Source of the DNA: Mesostigma viride
Taxonomy: Eukaryota > Streptophyta > Mesostigmatophyceae > Mesostigmatales > Mesostigmataceae
Length of the DNA: 30,719 nt
Assembly (NCBI GenBank): GCA_009746045.1
Contig: RPFO01002294.1
Location: 1-30,719 of the forward strand
Reading direction: 5' to 3'
Shown: positions 1 to 8,877 of the stretch, piece by piece
Numbering within the stretch: position 1 is the first letter of the stretch
How the letters are laid out: every line of letters starts with the position of its first letter
Program-made: the position numbers and the translations under genes
Notes under the pieces: model-generated
The model's database searches: none
Told to the model about the DNA's origin: nothing
Seen by the model: the letters and a program-made list of their open reading frames with translations, nothing else

Positions 1-494
1 GCCAGCGTGCGGCCCACAGCTGCCACATCTGCAGCTAGGGGCGTCACGTGCTGTGAGATGGCTTCTTGGAGGTGGAGGAGGAAGGTGGATTCGGGGCAAG
101 GGGAGGGGACCCAGAGGTATTCGGCAGAGCGCTGGACGATGGTAAAAGAGGGCGGCGAGCTGAAGGCGTGGTCGGGACCAGCCAGGGCAGGTGGTCAGGT
201 CCGCGGTGAGAAAACTGGCCGTCAGGTCCATTGAGGAGCTAGGCGATGTAGGGCTTTGAGGCGCTGGCACAGGTCAAGGAGGGAGGCGTACGACCCATAA
301 AACACGAGCTCCAGTATCTTGATGGGTGGCATGTCGAAATAGCTGGGTCTGTCAACGTCAAAGGTGGAAAATAACCTGTCAATGTCGAAGTCGCGCTCAG
401 ACCAGCTAGGTTCGGCTGGGCGGCTGCGTTTGGGCTCAGGCGATGCAGATGGCGAGGCCCGGTAGGGTTCGAGGCGACCACCAGTGCCCGACTA
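1..494 (-). mobile_element. ORF1-only retroposon, copy 1, interior part (interrupted)
   Basis: This stretch matches, on the minus strand, the N-terminal half of the ORF1 seen complete at 21911-23329 and frameshifted at 6612-8002. It is open at the window edge, so the 3' part lies outside. The similarity stops at cccgacta (487-494) and resumes in register at 5550 with cccgactag, so the element was split by a ~5 kb insert. The reading frame carries several indels, so this is a pseudogene. The assignment rests on direct base-level similarity between copies; the retroposon identity comes from the complete copies. Confidence 0.8.
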
Positions 495-1230
495 TTTTAC
501 CCCGACTAGGTTGTCCCCAGTTTACAAATTATCAAAATTAACAAAATTACCAAAATTAACAAATTAACACAAATCACAAGAAAGCAACATAGTGCAATTT
601 AATTATGGAAATCATATATACCATATGATGAAAATTCACTCATAAAATGCTATGTCAGAGTCGGAGTCCGATGACAACAACATATCTGGGGCATCCTTAT
701 TCCGTTCGTCACGCAGGACTTTGTCAAGGAGTTGCTCATCTGTCAATTCATCATCATCACGAAGGGGCTTACGCACCTCTTCGATGATGGCATCTATGTC
801 AAAATACCCAGAGGCCGGTGGCTCCTCAGTTGTGCGTGCAGCGCGTTCCTGGCGTTGAGCCGCGCGTGCATCTGGAAAAACTGCATCTACATCATCTGAT
901 TCAAAGTACCGCTCACGCGGATTAAACAGGGCTCTTTCAAGGCCGCGTGCTATAGCAGACAAAGAATGTTCACCAAGCCTAGGTTCAACCATGATCTCGA
1001 ATGCAGCTTGTACACGTGGGTAATCAAGGCCCCTACCTGCAAGAAATCTAGCATCTACTAGGAGTATCGCCCCGTCTTGAACATGTGGGCGAGGGTTTTA
1101 ATCAAGTTTGGACGCAAGCTAATACTATTGTGGTGCTTAAACCAGTATACAGCCGCACGCTCTAGTAAGTTGTAGGCGGTCAAGGAGCACCGTCCCTTGA
1201 GAGTGGGGGATCCGTGTAATAAATATTCTA

Positions 1231-1791
1231 TCCGCCCTTCTTCTTTCTCGTCCTCATCAATGCCATGGCAATACAAAATCTGAAACCCCTCTGCTCTTCC
1301 GATTTAAGCAAATAGCCTATCATCCCTGAATAATTCAATTTGTGGCTGGACTTCACTTGGCGTGCCACAAGGCTCGGCTTGGTTTTGTCATGTTTTCCTT
1401 TTTCATCTATTGGTTCACCCCACCCAAGTTCTTTCTTGAGCTTGAGTTTCACAGCATGGGCCGATGTAGCCTCAACGTCAATGAGCATGTGGACGTGCTT
1501 GTGCATTTCGAGTATTCCTTCCTCCACAATTGACATGCCCTTGCCGCCATTGGCTAGGTGGAAGGCCTCTATCTTGCCAAGCTCATCATCGTCAAGATCG
1601 CGAGCCCCCCCTGAAATGGAGATGTGGAGTGTCATATTTTTTAGCGCCGTAGGCCCATGTGCGCGCTTGGGTTGACGCAATGGGATGTAATCGTCAGTTT
1701 CGTGTGCTTGATCTTGGTGCTGTTTTTCGACGTTGTCTTGCTCATCCGTTGCGGTAGCCTCACGCTCTTGTAGTTGCTGTCTTGCTTGGCT
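1231..1791 (-). CDS. HUH endonuclease core exon of the Rep-like gene
   Basis: This exon opens at the acceptor at 1790 (…gtcacag, then the exon). The frame joins the upstream zinc-finger exon through a split Arg codon. About 60 residues in, a beta-strand-like segment (MTLHISISGG) is followed by LDDDELGKIEAF, then the H-x-H motif in KHVHMLIDVE, a Lys-rich stretch, and a helix with two tyrosines six apart (NYSGMIGY) followed by LLKS. This order, HUH and then the Tyr helix with a nearby Lys, matches single-strand-nicking Rep domains. Which tyrosine is catalytic cannot be told. After RGFRF the frame slips, and the natural continuation (CHGIDEDEKEEGRI, then a Leu-rich helical region) is in the next frame to about 1058. 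Confidence 0.55.
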
Positions 1792-1952
1792 GTGACAAGC
1801 ATGGTACATGAAAAAAAAAAAATGCAGATTTTTGCAAGGATGGTGGTCAAGATTGGTTCAAAGACTTAATTTTCAAAGAAAAACTCACGTGGACAAGTTT
1901 GGCAAGAATAACAGGTTGGAAAAAAAACCCTAGAAAGGATTCAGCGGCTTAC
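1790..1952 (-). other. Spliceosomal intron in the HUH gene
   Basis: On the minus strand the donor reads CG|GTAAGCC at 1953/1952. The acceptor follows a long T-run and reads gtcacag|CCAAGC at 1790/1789. Removing these 163 nt joins KIKRG(R) to QARQQLQERE without a stop, whereas unspliced reading stops immediately. This shows that the gene is eukaryotic. Confidence 0.65.
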
Positions 1953-3479
1953 CGTCCACGCTTTATCTTGCATGTTACGTGACGGGTGAGACCACCTTGG
2001 CTCTTGGCTACGAAGGGCGGCTCGCAACAGTTGCACATGAAATTCTGATTTTTAATGGCCCCTTCGCCATCGCTGTCCTCGTCATCACCGGAAACACCAG
2101 CTTCATCATCTATGAATTTAACTCTTTTTGCCCAACGTGGAGGGGGATCCTCTTCGTCAACCTCATCCTCTTCCTCCTCCTCTGACACTTCTTCATCCGC
2201 TTCTTCCTCTGCTTCTGGTTCGTCTTCCGATTCGACCTTGTCGACATTATCTTCATCGTCATCCTCGGAGGCATCGTCCAAAATAGCATGCCGCCCGCGC
2301 CGCCGTTGCCTTGTTGCACAGTTTAACTCAGGCACAACGTCGTCCTCCAGAATCTGGAGGTTCGCATGTGCTGGATCCATCGAGTCCCGTTCTTGCGGAT
2401 GAACTAGTAGGTCCGGCCTCGTTGGCGGTTGCTGGGCTGGCGTGGTCGTCATGGACGGGATCGTCATCTGGAGACGGCTCAGGTGCAGGCGTTTCCTCAT
2501 TGCGTTCGTCAAAATTGAGGGTTCGTTTAGTCCCCTTGCCAGGCCAGGGCGACTTGCCGGCGTTTTGGTCTTGGCCATGTTGTTTTGTGGACGTTTGTGT
2601 TGATGATGATGGGGTTACAGATGACCCACCCCCAGCAAGCTTGCCGGCAGCAGACAAAACGGAATTCAACAATTCATCCTCCTCCGCCTGGGACCCCGTC
2701 AGATCCACGCTATCCACCAATGCCCCTTTATTGATTGCGTTGGAGAGCAGGGGCCCTATTGTCTCAAGTGTCGACAGCACCTCATTTGTTGCATGTTTGA
2801 CCACCCCCTCCCACAGTTGTTCCTTTTTGCCCAAGGCGACTTTCAGCCGCTCTAGCGTCTTTAGTTGGGGCTCTACTGTTGTCTCGTACGCCTTTCGCAC
2901 TTTCTCCTCGCAGAGCTTTTCCTCCCTTTCCTTGAGTTCGTGATACCTTGCCTTAGCAGCATTGACATTCTTTGTTTGAACCTGTACTCCTTCGTTGGCA
3001 CGGTCCAGGTTAAGCTTTCTGTCCCTGATGGCGTTAGTTAAATCAACTCGCTGCTTGTTTACTTTTCCAACGAGGTCCTTGAAGAGGTCTTGTTGCACCA
3101 GATTTTTCATCGCCGCCATGGTCCCGGGGCTTCGTTTCTTTCTGTTCCCTTGGTTCACACACCTATTGTCGCGTGTATCCTGTCAATCACATGAATCGTG
3201 ACGCGTGGCCGCTCCTTCTGCCTTTGGTCTTCGTGCCCCGTTAGTAGCCAGCCAATCACACACGACGTAAGGTTCGTAACCGCAATCAGTTTCCAACGTG
3301 TCGGCCATTTCCATTAAATGATATCCCTGTAACCGCTATTCTGTAGATTGCAAGGTGTCAAAACCTCCACCAGGACCTTACTGGGCCTGACGCCCGGAAG
3401 TGCCGAACTAATCGCCATCTACAATGTCCTAGAACTACGGTCCAATAGATATTCGGTTTGAAACTGACAACTGCGACTC

Positions 3480-3672
3480 CCCCCGGTGTAACACCGTTCC
3501 CCCCATTAAGGATTCGCTGATACTCATTTCCCCTCTCACCTCTTTCGTCCATAATTGGCAAATTTCCCCGATAACACCGTTCCCCCCCCCCATAAGTGCG
3601 TTCCCCCCCCGTTGTAACACCGTCCCCCCCCCCATAAATGCGTCCCCCCCCCGTTGTAACACCGTCCCCCCC
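3480..3672. repeat. C-run minisatellite (G-runs on minus strand)
   Basis: Runs of 6-11 cytosines alternate with gttgtaacaccgt and cataa(a/g)tgcgt blocks in about two and a half imperfect copies of roughly 45 bp. The minus strand therefore has many closely spaced G-runs that could form G-quadruplexes. Open frames on the minus strand here (Gly-rich) are by-products of the repeat. Confidence 0.75.
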
Positions 3673-3772
3673 CACGTACAGTACTTTCAACCGCAGCTCT
3701 GCCTTTTAACCGTCGAATGCGCAATCGATCTAGAAAGTATCCGCGATTTCAGTACATGCCGTCACCCTTGAC

Positions 3773-4108
3773 AGTTGTCGTACAATACTACAAATTAACG
3801 CCAATAGAAACTCGCCTCCATACATATATCTCGATAGAGGCATGCCTCTTATTTAATTTCAAGGTACCTCTTAATTAATCTCGGCCCCCGCCTCCGCTAA
3901 TTTGCTAACAGGCGGAAAAAATGGTTTCGACTTAGGACTTGTTTTTTGCAAAACTTAGCCCTGACCGGGAGAAGACAAGTCTGCGGCCTGCGGGGGCTGA
4001 GATTAAATAAGAGGTACCTTGAAATTATATAAGAGGCGTGCATCTATGAATATATAGTTTTGGAGGCGAGTTTCTGTTGGCGTTAAGTCGTAGTATTGTA
4101 CGATTCGG
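3773..4108. mobile_element. Foldback/MITE-like element with ~115-bp inverted arms
   Basis: The left arm starts at tcgtacaatactac (about 3777) and runs through aattaacgcc, aactcgcctcc, ttcaaggtacctctta and ctcggcccccgc. The right arm is its imperfect reverse complement, ending gtagtattgtacga at 4091-4104. The central loop carries aggcggaaaaaatgg. There is no coding capacity. A LINE copy is inserted at its right tip (TSD attgtacgatt). A second, half copy lies at 5325-5549. Arms this long with no gene fit a non-autonomous DNA element; the superfamily is unknown. Confidence 0.65.
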
Positions 4109-4803
4109 AGGTCCCACTCCGCGACCGCTTCAAGCTGTTGGGGAGTTGGCTCCCGGACACTGCCGACGATGTGGACACCCGCATCGGCCTTTCCTGGGCC
4201 AAGCTCCGTTCGCTCAACACCTACTGGCGCTCCAAGGGCCTGGACGAGCACTGCAAGCGCATGCTCTTCAAGGTCCTCGTCCTCACGGTGCTCACGTATG
4301 GCGCCGAGGCGTGGACACTCACGGCAACACTGGCAGCCAAGCTAGACGGCACGGTAACCCGGATGCTCCGACAGGTCCTGAATGTCGGGTTTTCTCAGCG
4401 TAGGTCCTTAGAGTCTTTGTATCACGGTATGCCGCGTATTTCGGACGAGATTAGACAACGTAGGATAGCATTTGTAGGACATCTTGCTCGCACCAGCCAG
4501 GTCGACACCGCCCTTGGGCTGGCCGGTCCCCAGCGGCTCGGCCAACCGGGGCGGCACATTTTGACCTGGCCTGGCCCCAAGAACATTCCTAAAAAGGTAG
4601 GGAAACATGCCATGACCTATACCCAGATGTTGCTGGACGACCTAGTGGTCCCAGCCCAGTTTGAGTACCGCATCCACTCTCTCTCCCGTCTTTGGACTGC
4701 CATGCAGGACAAGACGCGGTGGAAGAAGATTGTCAAGGCGCACACGCCAGCCCCTGTGGGCAAGCCGCCTCCCCCCAAACGGAGGAGCCGTTTTGATGAG
4801 TAG
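4096..4803 (+). pseudogene. LINE ORF2, C-terminal part (post-reverse-transcriptase region)
   Basis: The readable protein of about 230 residues carries the pattern seen C-terminal to the catalytic palm of non-LTR reverse transcriptases. It contains LGSWLPDTADDVDTRIGLSW, then a helix with LKVL-like hydrophobics, LTYGAEAWTLT, RMLRQVLN, ESLYHGMPRISDEIRQRR and FVGHLART, and ends in PPPPKRRSRFDE. The palm with its catalytic aspartates and the endonuclease are absent because of 5' truncation. The first codons (4096-4105) are target DNA, not element, and the ATG is fortuitous. Two shorter copies at 23903-23975 and 25789-25920 end in the same PPPPKR-x-RRFDE tail, which fixes the true C-terminus. It is not functional here but is a useful family marker. 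Confidence 0.85.
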
Positions 4804-4900
4804 CGTAGATAGGCTTTTCTAGACTAGATATAGCTTAGAGTTAGGTTAGTTCGATTACGCGGCTTCCTCCACACCACCCATCCAACCTGGAATATGTGCT

Positions 4901-4925
4901 ACATGATCTCCCAACGGAGACATGT
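4901..4925 (+). promoter_or_regulatory. LINE 3' stem-loop (ORF2-family version)
   Basis: The outer stem is ACATG/CATGT, with one unpaired A, then inner stem TCTCC/GGAGA and loop CAAC. The tail follows directly. Related copies on the minus strand at 8217-8241 (inner stem CCTCC/GGAGG, loop CCAC), 23781-23805 and 25678-25702 keep the pairing or use a G-U pair. By analogy with stringent-type LINEs it is probably the RNA structure recognised by the reverse transcriptase. Confidence 0.75.
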
Positions 4926-5040
4926 TATAATTTAATTTAATTTTTTAATTGTACGATTGATAGATTGGTAGTGCATTGGTGGTACTGCACGACGGTATTG
5001 GACGGAGTTCCCGGAATCCCGGTCTGGCAAGCGGATTTTG

Positions 5041-5080
5041 CATCTCACGGGTACATCTCACGGGTACATCTCACGGGTAC
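5041..5080. repeat. 13-bp tandem repeat, three copies
   Basis: The unit catctcacgggta is repeated three times without change. No function is inferred. Confidence 0.85.
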
Positions 5081-5324
5081 ACGACGCGGCACGAAAATGG
5101 CTCGCAGTAAAGCTAGGAACCTAGGCGACTACCTATTTGGCGCCGCGACGATCGTGACGTTGTTTACTCCGTTGGATCTGCATCTACGGCGTTCGTGGGT
5201 TGTTTCGAAACCCGGTCGATGAGATTTAACGGAGAAGTCGGGTATATAAATGAGCCCTTTTTGACAACTCACGTGAAATTGTTGACTTAATCTACATGCA
5301 TACATGGCTTACATGTTGTCGACT

Positions 5325-5549
5325 TGTCGTCCAATACTACAAGTTAACGCCAATCGAAACTCGCGTCCAAAAATATATCTGGATAGAGGCATGTCTCTTA
5401 TTTAATTTCAAGGTACCTCTTAATTAATCTCGGGCCCCGCCTCGGGGTATAATCTGATCGGGGTATAAGTTTGCAAAAAAAAAGTCTGTAAGTCCGGGCA
5501 AAGGTGAACAGGCGGAAAAAATGATTTGCTAAAAAAGAGCCAATTTAAC
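5325..5549. mobile_element. Half copy of the foldback element
   Basis: The sequence from tcgtccaatactac through ttaacgccaat, ttcaaggtacctctta and aacaggcggaaaaaatg matches the left arm and loop of the element at 3773-4108. It lacks the right arm and stops at the junction with the resumed retroposon copy 1. Confidence 0.6.
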
Positions 5550-5808
5550 CCCGACTAGTGTCACCGCTGCCTGCCGGACCGGCCTGAGGGCGAAGCTGCA
5601 GCCGTATTTTCAGGGCTTAGCGCACCCGCCAGGCTGCGTTGCGTCAAGGAGCGTTTGCTCGTCATATATTGCGTAATAGCTTCGGGAAATTATATCAGCG
5701 TGTGCGTCTTAGAAAGACGAAGCGAATGTGATATTCACAGCCGAATTTGGTGCCCAAACGTGAAAGTTATGAGCTCCGTCGCCAGCCATGGCTACCTCGT
5801 GGCTCGTG
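5550..5808 (-). mobile_element. ORF1-only retroposon, copy 1, 5' end (resumed)
   Basis: On the minus strand this carries the 5' UTR (ending in the gccacgag motif at about 5808) and the ORF1 start codon at 5665. The first codons read MTSKR and continue toward TQRSLAGAL, like the intact copy's MSKRLSTQRSL. The frame then slips. It aligns with 7880-8150 and 23215-23470 and continues the element interrupted at 494. Confidence 0.78.
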
Positions 5809-5888
5809 CGTCACATTGGATAGCATGACTCGCAAGCACCTGCCACAGGGAGGGGGGGTACCGATTAAATACCTGCTCAAGTCTTCAA

Positions 5889-6031
5889 GGGAGCTATGGC
5901 CCACCTACTTCCAGCTCCGGCAGACCAAGGCGGGGCAGCCGGTGTACTGGAAGGGGGCGACCATCTACGTCGGCCACAAGCCCTGGCAGGCGACCCCCGC
6001 GGCCCCAACGACTCCAGACGCCCCAGCTTAG
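5889..6031 (+). pseudogene. ORF1 C-terminal fragment (copy C)
   Basis: It encodes the last ~47 residues of the ORF1 protein: the ELWPTYFQLRQTKAGQPVYW block, then the AIYVGHKPWQATP-like end. This is nearly identical to the ends of the other copies. It is the C-terminal domain of an L1 ORF1p-like nucleic-acid-binding protein, truncated by incomplete reverse transcription. Confidence 0.85.
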
Positions 6032-6162
6032 GGGAATACAGCAGTAGTAGTGTAGAATAGATAGACCGTGGCCATGTACATGTACGCCTCCTAGAGGCAC
6101 TATCCTAGCTAAGCCACACGCTTTATTTAATCATGTACATGTGTGCCTATGATGTGCCACAC

Positions 6163-8192
6163 TCCAGATGATTAATTAATTAATTAATTAGGAACATAAC
6201 TCCGTTGGGAGTATATGTAGCACATAGCCCTGAGAAGGGGCATATGAGCCTATAATACATTCTAAGCTACTTCCTGCAAGGGTGGGAATGTAAACAACAC
6301 TTGCTCTAGGTGCACCAGGGCACCCGCACCCTCATGGTCTATCACGCTATGCCCGGGTAAGGGGGAGCATGCCTGTGAGGGGGAAGATCATCATGGCTAT
6401 ACAAGAGCTATGGCATGGCTTCTCAGCAGAGAGTGACTCCCTGCATGGGCACAACATTACTAAATAAGGCTAGGCATCGTCTGGAGTGTGGCACATCATA
6501 GGCACACATGTACATGACTAAAAAGGCTAGGCCTCAGCTGGTATAGTGCCTGTAGTAGGCGGGCATGTACAAGGCCACTGTCTAACTATTCTACACTACT
6601 GCTGTATTCCCCTAAGCTGGGGCGTCTGGAGTCGTTGGGGCCGCGGGGGTCGCCTGCCAGGGCTTGTGGCCGACGTAGATGGCCGCCCCCTTCCAGTACA
6701 CCGGCTGCCCCGCCTTGGTCTGCCGGAGCTGGAGGTTGGTCGGCCATAGCTCCCGTCGCCGTTGTTGCTGCGCCAGGGTCAAGTCGTCGTCAAGGGTGAA
6801 GAGAGTCTTCTCGAGCCGCTTGCGGCGTCGGAGAAAAGAAATCTTGTCTGCCGGGGTCTTAAAGGTGAGAAGGAGCGGGGGCGGCCCTGCCTTACCCCGC
6901 GCGCGGGGAAGGCGGTGGGCGACCAGGTCGATCTCACCAGTAAGGCCCATGCGACTAAGAATTTCTCTCTCAAACGCACGTGCAAGCTTCTCGGAATTCT
7001 CACCTTCCTCCATGGCGAGGTTCTTGACAATGACGTTAAGGCTGCGCTTGGCAAGCTCGGCCTCCTCGCGGAGGTCAAGCGTCTGCCGCTGGAGCTGGGC
7101 TGCGACGGCGGAGGTGGTGGAGGTGGTGTGCTGCTTAAGCATGTCCGCCCAGGTCGTGATGGGAGGAGCATCGCCGGCCAGGCCAGCAGAGGCTGGCTTG
7201 GCGGCAATGTCCTTCACCGCCTGGGCGGTGAGGCCCGCGGTGTTCTGCAGGACCTCGATAGCGATGGCATTATCCTTAAGACGTTGGTCAATGTCGCGGA
7301 GCTGGGCGGTGATGGAGTCGGTGGAGGCGGAGGGGGGGGGGTGGAGGCGAGGAGGGTGGCGGTGGCGGTGGGGATGGTGGGGAGCTCAGCAGCCAGCGTG
7401 CGACCCACAGCTGCCACATCTGCAGCTAGGGGCGTCACGTGCTGTGAGATGGTTTCTTGGAGGTGGAGGAGGAAGGTGGATTCGGTCAAGGGGGAGGGGG
7501 TCCAGAGGTCCGTGATACAGCGCTGAAGGATGGAAAAGAGGGCGGCGAGCTGAAGACGGGGGCGAGACCAGCGGGCCAGGTTCTCAGCATGTTGTCGGAT
7601 TGAAAACCGGCCGTCAGGTCCAGTGCGGAGGCGGCTATGGCTTTGAAGGCGCTTGCACAGGTCGAAAAGGGAGGCGTATGACCCATAAAACACGAGCTCC
7701 AGTATCTTGATGGGTGGCATGTCGAAATAGCTGGGTCTGGCGTCGTCGAAGGTGGAAAATAACCCGTCAACGTCAAAGTCGCGCTCAGACCAGCTCGGTT
7801 CGGTTGGGCGGCTGCGTTTTGGCTCAGGCGAGGCTGAGGGCGAGGCAGGAAGCCCGGGAGGGTGCTGGACGACCACCAGTGCGCGACTAGTGTCATCATT
7901 GCCTGCCGGACCTGAGGGCGAAGCTGCAGCCGGAGCTGCAGACGTATTTTCATTGCCGAGCGCAGCCGTCAGGCTGCGTTGCGTCGATAAGCGTTTGCTC
8001 ATCGTATATTGCGTAATAGCTGCGGAAAATTATATCAGCATGTGCGTCGTAGAAAGACGCGTCGATTGTGATATTCACGGCTAAATTCGGTGCTCAAACG
8101 TGAAAGTTATGAGCTCCGCCGTCAGCCATGGCTACCTCGTGGCTCGTGGCTCGTGGCTCGTGGCTCGTGGCAAATTTCGTGGTCCAGATGAT
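6163..8192 (-). mobile_element. ORF1-only retroposon, copy B, near full length
   Basis: The body is about 6173-8182 and is flanked by tccagatgat at 6163-6172 and 8183-8192. On the minus strand the order is: 5' UTR of about 150 nt starting with repeated gccacgag units, ORF1, a ~420-nt 3' UTR, hairpin (6194-6218) and an AATT-repeat tail. No reverse transcriptase or endonuclease sequence lies between the ORF1 stop and the 3' end, as in copy D. It therefore looks like a self-contained ORF1-only element, not a deleted one. Confidence 0.85.
6612..8002 (-). pseudogene. ORF1 protein of retroposon copy B, frameshifted
   Basis: The start codon is at 8002 (MSKRLSTQRSL, as in copy D) and the stop is at 6612. 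The N-terminal part reads from 8002 to about 7340, where a run of ten G's (near 7331-7340) shifts the frame. The coiled-coil-like segment, the RRM-like region (SLNVIVKN, then AHRLPRARG, LLTFKTPADKISFLRRR) and the C-terminal block (ELWPTNLQLRQTKAGQPVYW) follow in the next frame. The architecture matches L1 ORF1p (coiled coil, RRM, C-terminal domain). The break is probably a homopolymer slip and could be a sequencing error. Confidence 0.8.
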
Positions 8193-8877
8193 TAAATTAA
8201 ATTAAATTAAATTATAACATGCCTCCGTGGGGAGGTCATGTAGCACATATTCCATGATGGATGGGGTGGAGGAAGCCGCGTGGTCGAACTAAATCTCGTC
8301 CGAAACACGAGGCATGCCATGATAGAACGGAGGGGGGAAGGGAAGCGGTGGAAATAGTGCTTTTCATCGCATTTATTTTGTCCTGCAGGCGTAGGATGCG
8401 AGCCTGCCGCCTGCTCTGGGTATTCGGGGATGCTTGCGCAACGCAGAGGCGTAGGAAATCTAGCATGCGTTGGGTGTTGCTAATCTTGCTGCTGAGAGCT
8501 GTCGTTCTGGCCCGAGATACCGGCACCACCATGTGTCTCAGTCGACTGTTAGGTCGATGCATGGTAGTGGAACGGGACTATTTAGAGGCTGTCCCCGAAG
8601 CCTGTTAGCCGCGAGCCGACGAGGAAGGTTGTCTACCTACTGTCTACCAACAGAGGCAGCACCCTTCTGGCTAGACGCCTGACGGGACTCCGCTCCGGGG
8701 GTGTTAATCGGAACACCTGGAATCCTGTGCCCATCAAAGAATGCTGCAAAGGAGCCATCCTGAAGCAGACGCAACTTAATGCGCTTACCCTTAGGAAGAA
8801 ATGGAGTCCGGCAAGGAGGTTTCAACCGCTATCGGCGTTGCTTCCGAAGTCGCTGCCGAAGTCTTGGTCCAGATGAT
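8183..8877 (-). mobile_element. Internally deleted LINE copy X
   Basis: The body is 8193-8867 and is flanked by tccagatgat at 8183-8192 and 8868-8877. On the minus strand the 3' end is the ORF2-family 3' terminus (hairpin 8217-8241, AATTT tail), but only ~70 nt of it. Upstream is unrelated sequence with two open stretches (8637-8825 and 8290-8562) instead of the ORF2 C-terminus. This fits a LINE with a large internal deletion joining a 5' region to the 3' end, mobilised as a non-autonomous copy. Confidence 0.7.
8290..8825 (-). pseudogene. Unrecognised coding remnants in LINE copy X
   Basis: Two minus-strand open stretches follow one another. The first (8825 to 8637) reads KPPCRTPFLPKGKRIKLRLL and continues as a basic segment ending in a stop. 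The second (start at 8562) is a Leu/Arg-rich helical segment including SKISNTQRMLDFLRLCVAQA, and it runs into the deletion junction near 8290. A stop, a short gap and a new start would fit the end of an ORF1 and the beginning of an ORF2 of the LINE, but I do not recognise either piece. Confidence 0.35.

Larger units (their letters stand above)
636..3158 (-). pseudogene. Coiled-coil / zinc-finger / HUH endonuclease (Rep-like) transposon gene, frameshifted
   Basis: Minus-strand pieces read as one protein in order. First comes a Lys/Glu-rich coiled-coil-like N-terminus (start 3158, or the inner MAAMKN start at 3117). Next is a Ser/Pro linker, a very acidic tract, and a C-x2-C-x13-H-x3-C finger near 1960-2030. 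A 163-nt intron follows (1790-1952), and splicing it keeps the frame exactly. The HUH-type core comes next, with KHVHMLI and then NYSGMIGYLLKS, and last an acidic C-terminal region ending at 636. Known biology: HUH enzymes nick DNA with a tyrosine and serve Rep proteins, Helitrons and the algal Replitrons. No helicase domain is visible, which argues against Helitron. At least three single-frame slips (near 2340-2400, 1270 and 1060) break it, unless they are sequence errors. The Replitron-like label is my inference from the motif pattern and the algal context. Confidence 0.6.
4095..4958 (+). mobile_element. 5'-truncated LINE copy with 11-bp TSD
   Basis: The insertion body is 4106-4947, flanked by attgtacgatt at 4095-4105 and 4948-4958. 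It begins inside ORF2, contains its stop at 4801-4803 and a ~95-nt 3' UTR, then the conserved 3' hairpin (4901-4925) and an AATTT-type tail. 5' truncation, an AT-rich tail and a variable-length TSD are hallmarks of target-primed reverse transcription. Confidence 0.88.
495..5549. mobile_element. Composite ~5 kb insert carrying a HUH/Rep-like gene
   Basis: The DNA between the two halves of copy 1 is flanked by the direct repeat cccgacta (487-494 and 5550-5557). A further copy lies just inside the left end (501-508), so the 11-mer accccgactag occurs at 499-509 and 5548-5558. The insert contains a minus-strand gene for a HUH-type protein, a C-run minisatellite, one full and one half foldback element, and a truncated LINE that inserted later with its own TSD. 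Whether the whole 5 kb arrived as one element or as several is not resolved. I see no clear terminal inverted repeats at its ends. Confidence 0.55.

Noticed and set aside
2055-2402. Ser-rich plus-strand protein
   Set aside because: It is the antisense of the acidic Asp/Glu tract of the HUH gene. Ser repeats opposite Asp/Glu codons are a common artefact.
636-3158. Helitron
   Set aside because: A HUH-type core is present, but I find no Pif1-like helicase. Direct repeats flank the insert, whereas Helitrons make no target duplication.
6679-7526. Plus-strand open frames over retroposon ORF1 copies (also 22085-23036)
   Set aside because: They are antisense shadows of a GC-rich ORF1. The minus-strand protein is the one conserved among copies and has recognisable domains.
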